Source: Candidatus Fermentibacterota bacterium (GTDB taxonomy: Bacteria; Fermentibacterota; Fermentibacteria; Fermentibacterales; Fermentibacteraceae). Taken from it: a stretch of DNA of 7,020 nt. This document shows positions 1-5,996 of this stretch, piece after piece. The notes under the pieces were generated by a model that saw only the letters and a program-made list of their open reading frames with translations, ran no database searches and was not told the DNA's origin. Every line of letters starts with the position of its first letter. Position 1 is the stretch's first letter. The DNA lies in assembly GCA_022703195.1 (NCBI GenBank), contig JAKLEF010000099.1, positions 1 through 7,020 of the forward strand, given 5' to 3'. Made by a program: the position numbers and the translations under genes.

Positions 1-802
1 CTGCGGTGACGAGCGCCAGTTCGAGCCTGTCGGCACTCCTGTTCCTCATGAGTTCGTCGATGGGATCAACGGCGAACAGCCGGCAGGGGTGCCCGGGCGA
101 CTCGAGGGTGAAGCTGTTGCAGACGATGGTCCTGAGCCTGGCCATCACGGCGGGGATGTCGGCTCCTGCAGCGCCGGCCTCGAGGGCGGCCCCGGCCACC
201 GAGGTCGGTCTCTCCGCATCGAGCGCCGCCAGGTAGGATTCCGACATCATCGAGTAGAGCGCCTGCCAGCCGGGGATTGTGGAGACGGACAGGCGCCCCG
301 CCGGAGCTACGGCGGTGAACACCGCGCCGGATCCGTCCATCTCGAGGCTGTAGCCGTCGCCCTCCCAGGCCGGCTCCTCCCCCAGGCCGCGCATGGTGAT
401 CCTGACGCTGTCGGCCCATTCCGGTGCGGTGAAGCCCAGCCAGGCGCCGTCGTCCCACAGCCCTGCGTGGTCGACGGTCTCCACCCGGAGGAATCCCCCT
501 CCGTCCATCCTGCCGGGGAACGCCACGACCAGGGCCAGGGGCATCCCGGAGGAGCTGCCGAGGGTGTCCACGGCCCAGCCCGGCAGGTCCGATCTCGTCC
601 CGTCGGCCGTTTCGACCCAGGCATCGAGGAGCCGGACATCCATGAAAGCCGGATCGAACGGGACCGGATACCTCCTCGAATCGAACCCGTCCACGGAGAG
701 GATGGTCGTCAGATCGCCGTCCTGTTCGGACATGTCCATGGAGAGCAGGGATGCCCGCGCCAGGGCGGCAAGGGCCACGAGCGCGAGCGGTGCGCGGATC
801 AG
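1..802 (-). CDS. Secreted transglutaminase-like protein, apparently without the catalytic Cys (partial, 3' end off window)
   Basis: The reading frame stays open for 267 codons to the window edge and has the G/C-rich third positions of its neighbours. No ATG or GTG sits at the expected start. The likely start is CTG at 802, overlapping the previous gene's stop as CTGA, with GGAGG at 807-811 four bases upstream. ATC at 799 is 7 nt from GGAGG and is an alternative. This start gives a typical signal peptide (MIRAPLALVALAALARA). Residues about 35-180 resemble the N-terminal beta-rich DUF3857-type domain of secreted transglutaminase-like proteins (VPFDPAFMDVRLLDAWVETA at 47-66). Residues about 215-267 align with the start of the transglutaminase core of the upstream neighbour. 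There the catalytic Cys position appears to be Ala257 (RSADRLELALVTA against CGVCRDKSVLLAALL). The expected His and Asp lie beyond the window. I infer a paralogous, possibly non-catalytic partner. Gene reality is fairly sure; the family is moderate. Confidence 0.72.
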   Translation of the reverse strand, partial: MIRAPLALVALAALARASLLSMDMSEQDGDLTTILSVDGFDSRRYPVPFDPAFMDVRLLDAWVETADGTRSDLPGWAVDTLGSSSGMPLALVVAFPGRMDGGGFLRVETVDHAGLWDDGAWLGFTAPEWADSVRITMRGLGEEPAWEGDGYSLEMDGSGAVFTAVAPAGRLSVSTIPGWQALYSMMSESYLAALDAERPTSVAGAALEAGAAGADIPAVMARLRTIVCNSFTLESPGHPCRLFAVDPIDELMRNRSADRLELALVTA

Positions 803-2568
803 GGCTCCTCCAGGCGGATCCGCCGCCCATCGCCGGAACACCGGGATGCCGCGGTCTCCCTGAGCGTCCCGGCGGGATGGTTGCCGAGGTCGCAGATCTC
901 CGTCCATACCAGTGAATCGCCCTCCAGCCCGGCACTCACCGAGTAGCCTCCGCCGGCAAAGGGTCCGGGCGGCGATGCGGTCATGCCACCAGGGATGGCG
1001 ACGGCCCCCTCCAGCACTTCCAGCAGGGGCGTATCGGTGCCCTGCACCCTGCCGTCGCGGTCGGGGGCCGACAGGAGCAGGGCGGAAACCCTCGATCCTG
1101 CGACGTCGAGATCCGCCAGCCCGGGGAGGATCATGCGAATCCCCCCGGATTCGACCGCGCGGGACGGGATCGAGACCGTCCCCGACACGGAGAAGTCCGA
1201 GAGCGGGTCGCAGGGATCTCCGTGGACTCCCAGGGAGCTTCCGGGCGAGACTCCGAAGAGAGCCTCGAGAAGCTCCGGCCAGGCACCGGGGTCGACACGC
1301 GAGAGCATGTCGCGCCAGAGTTCGTCGGCAGCTCCTGCGAAACCGACCTCCATCGTGCCGCGGAGGCTGTCCAGCCCGGGTGAGAATCCCAGGGAGACCC
1401 TCATCCTGAGGGAATCGAGCCCTGGGTCGGGGACCGTCACGTAACCTTCGCACCATGGGGCGAGAGGGAGGACCGGGAGGCCCCGGAGCGCATAGCTTGC
1501 GGGGGTGGAATGGCCTGTGGTGGAGGGGTCGAGCACGTCGAGCACGCCGTCCCTGTCGAGCAGGACCACCATGTGGTCGAAGTCCCTTATGCCGCAGAGA
1601 GGATCGAGGGGGTGCGAGGTCCTCGTCAGGCCGAGCCAGGCGCCGTGACCCGCCGCCCTGAGAAGAGCGGCCAGGAGAACCGACTTGTCCCTGCACACCC
1701 CGCATCTGTCCGAGAGCGTTTCGGACGGCGTCCGGGGGGTGAAGCCGGGATCGGTGCCAATCCCCGATCCTAGATATGAGATGTTCGAGGCCACCCAAGC
1801 CCTGAGTGTGTCCGGATCCGTACCGGTCGAGTCGAGAACCGGGGCGAGCGCCGACAGCTCCTCGCCGGACGGGATGCCAGGATCGAGGATCCCGTACAGG
1901 AGGACGCCCAGTTCGCCCGGTGAATGCGAGGAGATCGTGACGTGCCCGGCCTCCTGCTCGACCGGTACCCCGAGGGGCAGCACCGGCAGAGGCTCCATCG
2001 GGCCCGACCGCCACTCCACCGTCCTCACGCCGTCCGACGTAAAATCGGACAGGGGGCCGGGTCCCGTGAAGTGCAGCGGCACCCCGTTCGGCCAGCGGAC
2101 CGTGAACGAGCTCGAATGGATGCTGTCCGAGGACTGGGTGTAGAAGGAGTAGCTGTAGGCGTCGGCGAGGGGCAGTCTGCGTATCTCCCGGCGCGTCGAG
2201 ACGAATATGGTGTCGCCTGTCTCGAGGCCGGGGAACTCGATCAGATACTCCCTGAAGTTGCTCTCGAGCCTGCCGGCTTCGGCCAGCCCGGGCCTGGGCC
2301 TCTCGGTGGAGGCGGCCTCGGAGTCGGGTCTCCCGGGGCGCAGGGGATGAAGCTCGGCCGTGATCACCGTGACGGTTTCATTCCAGCTGTCGTACGGGAC
2401 GGACAGGGTCGAGAACCTGGAGACACCGGAGGCATCGAGGGGGATGACCACCTCCAGGGATGTCTCGACCGCCGCGGCCGAGTCGCATGCCAGGTCGACG
2501 AGGGCCTGGTGCCTGAGGAAGACCGCATCGGTGCCTAGGATCAGTGCAGCCAGGAGAACGGGCGCCAA
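799..2568 (-). CDS. Secreted transglutaminase-like (DUF3857-type) protein, 589 aa
   Basis: This is a predicted exported papain-fold protein. The N-terminal segment MAPVLLAALILGTDA looks like a signal sequence, though it lacks the usual positive charge. Residues about 30-230 are beta-rich and resemble DUF3857-type domains. Residues about 250-350 form a transglutaminase core: Cys292 in RCGVCRDKSVLLAALLRAAG (288-307), His332 in FDHMVVL, and Asp347 in VLDPST make a complete Cys-His-Asp triad. About 240 residues of beta-rich C-terminal region follow, as is usual in this architecture. Members may act as proteases, cross-linking enzymes or binding proteins; the substrate cannot be read here. The start is TTG at 2568, the only usable one, with AAGGGGG at 2576-2582 seven bases upstream. 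It lies one codon after the surE stop and in the same frame. The end overlaps the start of a second protein of the same type. Confidence 0.87.
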   Translation of the reverse strand: MAPVLLAALILGTDAVFLRHQALVDLACDSAAAVETSLEVVIPLDASGVSRFSTLSVPYDSWNETVTVITAELHPLRPGRPDSEAASTERPRPGLAEAGRLESNFREYLIEFPGLETGDTIFVSTRREIRRLPLADAYSYSFYTQSSDSIHSSSFTVRWPNGVPLHFTGPGPLSDFTSDGVRTVEWRSGPMEPLPVLPLGVPVEQEAGHVTISSHSPGELGVLLYGILDPGIPSGEELSALAPVLDSTGTDPDTLRAWVASNISYLGSGIGTDPGFTPRTPSETLSDRCGVCRDKSVLLAALLRAAGHGAWLGLTRTSHPLDPLCGIRDFDHMVVLLDRDGVLDVLDPSTTGHSTPASYALRGLPVLPLAPWCEGYVTVPDPGLDSLRMRVSLGFSPGLDSLRGTMEVGFAGAADELWRDMLSRVDPGAWPELLEALFGVSPGSSLGVHGDPCDPLSDFSVSGTVSIPSRAVESGGIRMILPGLADLDVAGSRVSALLLSAPDRDGRVQGTDTPLLEVLEGAVAIPGGMTASPPGPFAGGGYSVSAGLEGDSLVWTEICDLGNHPAGTLRETAASRCSGDGRRIRLEEP

Positions 2569-2571
2569 TGC

Positions 2572-3297
2572 CTAGCCCCCTTGCGGCATGCTGAAACCCG
2601 GGAGGCTCCTGTCGAGCCCGAGGAGGGTGGCGCTGACGAACCCTGCCCTGAGTGCCTCCACGTCGGTGCCTGTCTCGTCCCTGAGGGGCAGCTCGTGGCA
2701 TCTGCCGTACCGGTAGGATCGCCCCGGCTCGAGTACGATGAAGGGGGCATCCTGCGAGAACCTGCCCGTCCTCGTCCACACCGGCGGGCCGAGCATGCAG
2801 GAGGGGGCATCCGGGATATTGAGATTGAGCACCGAGTCGGGGGGGATCGAGGCGTGCACGCCGGAACGGATCAGGCCTGCAACGTACTCGGCGGCGCAGC
2901 CCAGGTGCGAGGGCGAAGGGGACCCGGAACTCACGGCGATGGCGGGTATGCCCCAGAATGCGGCCTCGCTCGCGGCGGCGACGGTGCCGGAGTAGTGGAC
3001 GTTGTTCGCGAGGTTCGGCCCGGGGTTGATGCCGGAGACCGCCAGGTCCGGGATGAACCCCAGCAGCTCGCGGATCGCCAGCTTGACGCAGTCGGCGGGG
3101 GTTCCGCCCACCGACCAGTATCGCCCGCCCGTGTTCGTGACCTCGATGTCTCGGTAGAGCCCCAGGGCATGGCCCGACCCGCTGCAGTGAGCGGCTGGAG
3201 CCACGACATACACTTCCCAGGAGGAGCGGAGCGCAGCCTCCATGGCTTCGAGCCCGGGCGCTCCGATGCCGTCGTCGTTCGTCAGCAGGATCCTCAT
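2572..3297 (-). CDS. surE: 5'/3'-nucleotidase SurE, 241 aa
   Basis: SurE is a metal-dependent phosphatase that dephosphorylates nucleoside 5'- and 3'-monophosphates, and in some species short polyphosphate. It is linked to stationary-phase survival. The protein opens with MRILLTNDDGIGAPGLEAME. The metal ligands fall at the family's standard positions: Asp8, Asp9, Ser39 (in CSGSG) and Asn91 (in VSGINPGPNLANN). Other hallmarks are GGTPADCVKL at 64-73, YSGTVAAASEA at 102-112, LNLNIPD, and the C-terminal GTDVEALRAGFVSATLL. Length is normal for the family (about 250 residues). The ATG start follows the stop of the barrel-protein gene by 10 nt, and its Shine-Dalgarno is weak, so it may depend on coupling to the upstream gene. 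In many bacteria surE sits near pcm, nlpD or rpoS; none is here. The cytosolic enzyme lies among three predicted exported proteins. Confidence 0.97.
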   Translation of the reverse strand: MRILLTNDDGIGAPGLEAMEAALRSSWEVYVVAPAAHCSGSGHALGLYRDIEVTNTGGRYWSVGGTPADCVKLAIRELLGFIPDLAVSGINPGPNLANNVHYSGTVAAASEAAFWGIPAIAVSSGSPSPSHLGCAAEYVAGLIRSGVHASIPPDSVLNLNIPDAPSCMLGPPVWTRTGRFSQDAPFIVLEPGRSYRYGRCHELPLRDETGTDVEALRAGFVSATLLGLDRSLPGFSMPQGG

Positions 3298-3307
3298 GGC
3301 GCTCAGG

Positions 3308-4213
3308 TCAGATCCCGGTGGTCAGCACGATCCTGTGGACGTCCCCCAGGGACATCGCACCCGGGATCCACGCGTAGTCGAGGGCCCAGGCGCCCGCGGA
3401 AAGGCCGATGCCCGCGGTGAGGTCCTGGGAGTCGTTTCCGAGCCGGTACCCGCCGCGCAGGTCGAGCCACGCGGCCGGCGAGAGTTCGAGCCCCGCCCCG
3501 CCGGACATGTCGTTGTCGATGGGCTTGCAGGTTTCGAGGGAGAGCGCTGCGGGGCCGGCCCAGGGCAGTTCGGCACGGGTCGAGACCCCGGCCCTCCAGG
3601 TCATGGGCATCCTGTACCCGGGCCGGCTGCCGAAGTCGGCCGATGGACCGATGTTCTGCACTGCGAGGCCCAGGTCGAGCCAGGGCAGGGGGTGCACCGC
3701 AGCCGAGGCGTCGACGGTGAAGCCCCACTCGTCAGTCTCCCAGATCTCCTCGTGCAGCAGCTTCATGCCTGCCCCGGCATCCAGGGGACCCGACGAGGCC
3801 GCAACCGCACCGGACAGAGCCAGGTCGAGGTAGTCGAAGGTCCCGAGAGGTTCTGCCACCGGTTCGTCTCCCCTGTACTCGAGCCCTCCTGCCGAGAGCG
3901 CGTTTATCCCGGCGGAGAAACGCAGGCCTCCGGAGGCCGCGACGAGAGAGGCAGTGTTCTGGCTGGCAGAGCCGAAATAGCTGGCATGGCTCGCCGAGAC
4001 GCTCGCGCCGTCGAGGCGCGCCAGGCCCGCGGGGCACGAGAATCCCGAGAGGGGCCCGGAATTGAAGAGCACGGTGCCGCCGAGAGCGGCGGCGCGGGCC
4101 GAGACCTCGATCTTGAGGAACTGGAATGCCGAGGCTCCGGCATCCCGGTATATTCCGTCTCCGGAGGCCGCATGGACGCAGACGGCCGCCATGACGAACG
4201 GGATCGCTCTCAA
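3308..4213 (-). CDS. PorV/PorQ-family outer-membrane beta-barrel protein, 301 aa
   Basis: This is a predicted outer-membrane barrel of the PorV/PorQ family. PorV and PorQ are type IX secretion components in Bacteroidetes, and similar proteins of unknown role are common across FCB candidate phyla. Visible hallmarks are the N-terminal block AGASAFQFLKIEVSARAAAL (25-44) followed by GG, SCPAGLARL at 59-67 (family usually NPAGLA), amphipathic beta strands throughout, and the C-terminal pattern LRGGYRLG ... ALDYAWIPGAMSLGDVHRI. I chose TTG at 4213 as start. GGAGG at 4219-4223 is five bases upstream, and the product then begins with a compact signal peptide (MRAIPFVMAAVCVHAAS). An in-frame ATG at 4276 would add 21 polar residues before the signal peptide, has no Shine-Dalgarno, and would run into the divergent control region. 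It appears to lead the leftward operon. No other type IX component is visible. Confidence 0.85.
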   Translation of the reverse strand: MRAIPFVMAAVCVHAASGDGIYRDAGASAFQFLKIEVSARAAALGGTVLFNSGPLSGFSCPAGLARLDGASVSASHASYFGSASQNTASLVAASGGLRFSAGINALSAGGLEYRGDEPVAEPLGTFDYLDLALSGAVAASSGPLDAGAGMKLLHEEIWETDEWGFTVDASAAVHPLPWLDLGLAVQNIGPSADFGSRPGYRMPMTWRAGVSTRAELPWAGPAALSLETCKPIDNDMSGGAGLELSPAAWLDLRGGYRLGNDSQDLTAGIGLSAGAWALDYAWIPGAMSLGDVHRIVLTTGI

Positions 4214-4218
4214 GGGCA

Positions 4219-4223
4219 CCTCC
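4219..4223 (-). promoter_or_regulatory. Shine-Dalgarno deciding the TTG start of the barrel-protein gene
   Basis: GGAGG reads on the minus strand five bases before TTG 4213. It supports this start over the in-frame ATG at 4276, which has no such site. Confidence 0.7.
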
Positions 4224-4287
4224 GGTTCGTTGTTGTTCAATCTATCTGATACCTCCGGCGATGACAACGGTTCCACCGCCGGGGACC

Positions 4288-4292
4288 GGAGG
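4288..4292 (+). promoter_or_regulatory. Shine-Dalgarno supporting a TTG start of the octanoyltransferase gene
   Basis: GGAGG lies four bases before TTG 4297. The only other candidate, ATG 4261, is preceded by CCTCCGGCG, which cannot pair with the 16S tail. The same four-base spacing is seen before the lipoprotein gene at 6949. Confidence 0.55.
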
Positions 4293-4296
4293 ACGG

Positions 4297-5109
4297 TTGG
4301 GTCGGATCATCGAGATAAGGTCGGGCGCTTCGGGGGGCCCGTGGAACATGGCGGTCGACTCTCTCCTGCTCTCCATGGCGGAAAGCGGCGCGATCAGGTT
4401 CGCTCTGAGGACCTATACCTGGAAGCCTGCATGCGTCTCGATCGGGAGGCTTCAGGACCCCTCGAGGGAGATCTCGGCCGGAGCGCTGCGCGCTGCCGGC
4501 GTGGGAGCGGTGCGCAGACCCACAGGGGGCAGGGCGGTGTGGCACGAGAACGAGCTCACGTACTGCATCGCGGCCGCACCCGGGCATCCCGCGGCGTCGG
4601 GCTCCATAGAGCAGAGCCTGGCCATGACTGGCGGCATGCTCGTCGAAGCGCTCGGATCCCTGGGCGTTCCCGCGACGCTGGCCCGGGCGGACAGGCACCA
4701 TCTCCCCCGCGGGACGGCCTCGAATCCCTGCTTCACTTCGCACGGCCGCATGGAGGTCATCGTATCCGGCTGCAAGGTCGTCGGAAACGCCCAGGCCCGC
4801 AGGCGAGGGGCGTTCCTCGAGCACGGCTCCATCATCGTGCACAACGATCAGGTCAGGCTCGCGGATTTCCTCCCGGGGGCGGACGCCGGATCGAGGCGCT
4901 CCGTCAGGGACGTGCTCTCGTCCGGAGTCCGCGGCCTCGGCGACTTCATCCCCGGCATCACCCCCGGCGACGTCAGGGAACCGCTCCATTCCGCCTTCGC
5001 CAGGGCCGCGGGATGCACCCCCGAGGCCCTGGAGGAGGGCGACCTCGACGCGAGCCGTCTCGGAGCCGTGAGGGATTCCCTGGAACGGGAGGCGCTGGGA
5101 TGGGAGTGA
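4297..5109 (+). CDS. lipM: Octanoyl-[acyl carrier protein]:protein N-octanoyltransferase (LipM type), 270 aa
   Basis: This enzyme moves octanoate from acyl carrier protein to a lysine of a lipoyl-domain protein, the first step of de novo lipoate assembly in the cytoplasm. It belongs to the biotin/lipoate attachment (BPL_LplA_LipB) fold. From the TTG start, the N-terminus NMAVDSLLL is typical. RRPTGGRAVWHENELTYCIA starts at residue 73 and is the LipM/LplA signature. Cys145 in NPCFTSHGRMEV fits the acyl-carrying Cys of LipM. Lys160 in GCKVVGNAQARR and the following LEHGSI are conserved. No separate C-terminal lipoate-ligase domain is present. The adjacent lipA favours octanoyltransferase over scavenging ligase. 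TTG 4297 has a Shine-Dalgarno and makes the protein begin where the family does; ATG 4261 would add 12 proline/glycine-rich residues (282 aa). The 3' end overlaps lipA by 10 nt. The family is sure, the precise activity likely, the start about even. Confidence 0.88.
   Translation: MGRIIEIRSGASGGPWNMAVDSLLLSMAESGAIRFALRTYTWKPACVSIGRLQDPSREISAGALRAAGVGAVRRPTGGRAVWHENELTYCIAAAPGHPAASGSIEQSLAMTGGMLVEALGSLGVPATLARADRHHLPRGTASNPCFTSHGRMEVIVSGCKVVGNAQARRRGAFLEHGSIIVHNDQVRLADFLPGADAGSRRSVRDVLSSGVRGLGDFIPGITPGDVREPLHSAFARAAGCTPEALEEGDLDASRLGAVRDSLEREALGWE
5087..5092 (+). promoter_or_regulatory. Shine-Dalgarno of lipA inside the end of lipM
   Basis: GGGAGG lies seven bases before ATG 5100 and fixes that ATG as the lipA start. 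The frame is open far upstream, so frame alone would not decide. Its position within lipM suggests coupled translation. Confidence 0.8.
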
Positions 5110-5996
5110 GGGACCGCATGCCGGAATGGCTCAGGACCTCCACGCTGGGCGGCGACGGGGCCGCCAGGGTGCGGAGGCTCATCGGCGGGGCCGGCCTCCA
5201 CACCGTGTGCAGGGAGGCCGCCTGTCCCAACCAGGGCCGCTGCTTCGACAAGGGCACGGCGACCTTCCTGATCCTCGGCGACACCTGCACCAGACGCTGC
5301 GCCTACTGCGCCGTACGCAAGGCGTCGGGTCCCCTTCCCCCGCCCGATCCAGGCGAACCAGGAAGGGTTGCCGGGAGCGTCCGGGAGCTCGGGCTCTCAT
5401 ACGCGGTGGTGACCTCGGTCACGAGGGACGACCTGCCCGACGGGGGCGCATCCGCCTTCGCCGACACCATCCGGGAGATCCGTTCGCAGTGCCCTGGCAC
5501 CCGGGTGGAGGTGCTGACGCCGGACTTCGGGGGCGATGCGGCCAGCCTCTCACTCGTAGCTGAGGCCCGCCCCGACGTCTTCAACCACAACATCGAAACG
5601 GTGGAGAGGCTCTTCCCCATGCTCAGGCCGGGGGCTTCGTATCGAGCATCCCTCGAGGTGCTCTCCCGGTTCCGGGCCATGGCTCCGGGAATACCCACGA
5701 AGAGCGGCATGATGCTCGGGCTCGGAGAAACGGCAGCCGACACGAGGGATGCCCTGGCCGGGCTCCGGGACGCAGGCGTCTCCATCCTCACGCTCGGCCA
5801 GTACCTGATGCCCGGCCGGGACCACCATCCCGTGGACAGGTTCGTCACTCCCGCGGAGTTCGACGGGTGGAAGGCCGAGGCGCTCGCCGCCGGCTTCCAG
5901 GCGGTTGCTTCCGGGCCTCTCGTGAGGAGCTCCTTCGATGCGGCGGCGAGCTTCGAGAGCCTGTCCGGCCGATCATGCCCAGGAGGGCGGAGTTGA
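5100..5996 (+). CDS. lipA: Lipoyl synthase LipA, 298 aa
   Basis: LipA is a radical-SAM enzyme that inserts two sulfur atoms at C6 and C8 of protein-bound octanoyl chains to make lipoyl groups. Two iron-sulfur clusters are visible. The auxiliary, sulfur-donating cluster uses Cys37, Cys42 and Cys48 (CREAACPNQGRC). The SAM-binding cluster uses Cys63, Cys67 and Cys70 (CTRRCAYC). Further hallmarks are VTSVTRDDLPDGGA, FNHNIETV, KSGMMLGLGET, GQYLMPG...PVDRFVTPAEF, and RSSF at 276-279, where the Ser ligand of the auxiliary cluster is expected; most relatives have RSSY. Length matches the short bacterial LipA forms (about 300). ATG 5100 has a clear Shine-Dalgarno and overlaps the upstream octanoyltransferase gene by 10 nt. 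Together they make a complete synthesis pair. The 3' end overlaps the Dus gene by 4 nt. Confidence 0.97.
   Translation: MGVRDRMPEWLRTSTLGGDGAARVRRLIGGAGLHTVCREAACPNQGRCFDKGTATFLILGDTCTRRCAYCAVRKASGPLPPPDPGEPGRVAGSVRELGLSYAVVTSVTRDDLPDGGASAFADTIREIRSQCPGTRVEVLTPDFGGDAASLSLVAEARPDVFNHNIETVERLFPMLRPGASYRASLEVLSRFRAMAPGIPTKSGMMLGLGETAADTRDALAGLRDAGVSILTLGQYLMPGRDHHPVDRFVTPAEFDGWKAEALAAGFQAVASGPLVRSSFDAAASFESLSGRSCPGGRS
5981..5986 (+). promoter_or_regulatory. Shine-Dalgarno deciding the TTG start of the Dus gene
   Basis: AGGAGG lies six bases before TTG 5993, which overlaps the lipA stop as TTGA. The nearby in-frame ATG 5975 has no purine-rich site upstream, and choosing it would place this AGGAGG inside the gene. 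Confidence 0.75.

Larger units (their letters stand above)
4214..4296. promoter_or_regulatory. Divergent intergenic control region
   Basis: This gap separates the start codons of the two diverging operons and must hold or overlap both promoters. Its core, about 4228-4252 (TTGTTGTTCAATCTATCTGA and flanks), is the most AT-rich stretch nearby. No hexamer pair matches the sigma-70 consensus well. TAGATT and TATCAG on the minus strand each match TATAAT at four of six positions. The heptamer CCTCCGG occurs twice (4219-4225 and 4252-4258). The first copy is the minus-strand Shine-Dalgarno of the barrel gene; the second has no clear role. If the plus-strand gene starts at ATG 4261 instead of TTG 4297, the gap shrinks to 47 bp. 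Confidence 0.5.

Noticed and set aside
66..935. 289-codon minus-strand open frame
   Set aside because: It has an Arg/Gly/Pro-rich composition with no fold signature and spans the junction of two better genes. The frame one base away carries a signal peptide and domain similarity.
89..946. 285-codon plus-strand open frame
   Set aside because: It is antisense to the partial transglutaminase-like gene, with low-complexity Gly/Arg/His composition and no motif.
3242..4249. 335-codon plus-strand open frame
   Set aside because: It is antisense to the start of surE and the barrel gene; long antisense frames are expected at this GC content and it shows no recognisable family.
4214..4276. Longer barrel-protein start at ATG 4276
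   Set aside because: It has no Shine-Dalgarno, would put 21 polar residues ahead of a clear signal peptide, and would run into the divergent gene's 5' region.
4062..5099. Upstream open extension of the lipA frame, making a 644-codon frame
   Set aside because: The extension is Arg/Gly-rich and lies over lipM in another frame. LipA family length and the Shine-Dalgarno before ATG 5100 show the real start.
5975..5992. ATG 5975 as the Dus start
   Set aside because: There is no ribosome site upstream, and AGGAGG lies downstream of it, correctly spaced for TTG 5993.
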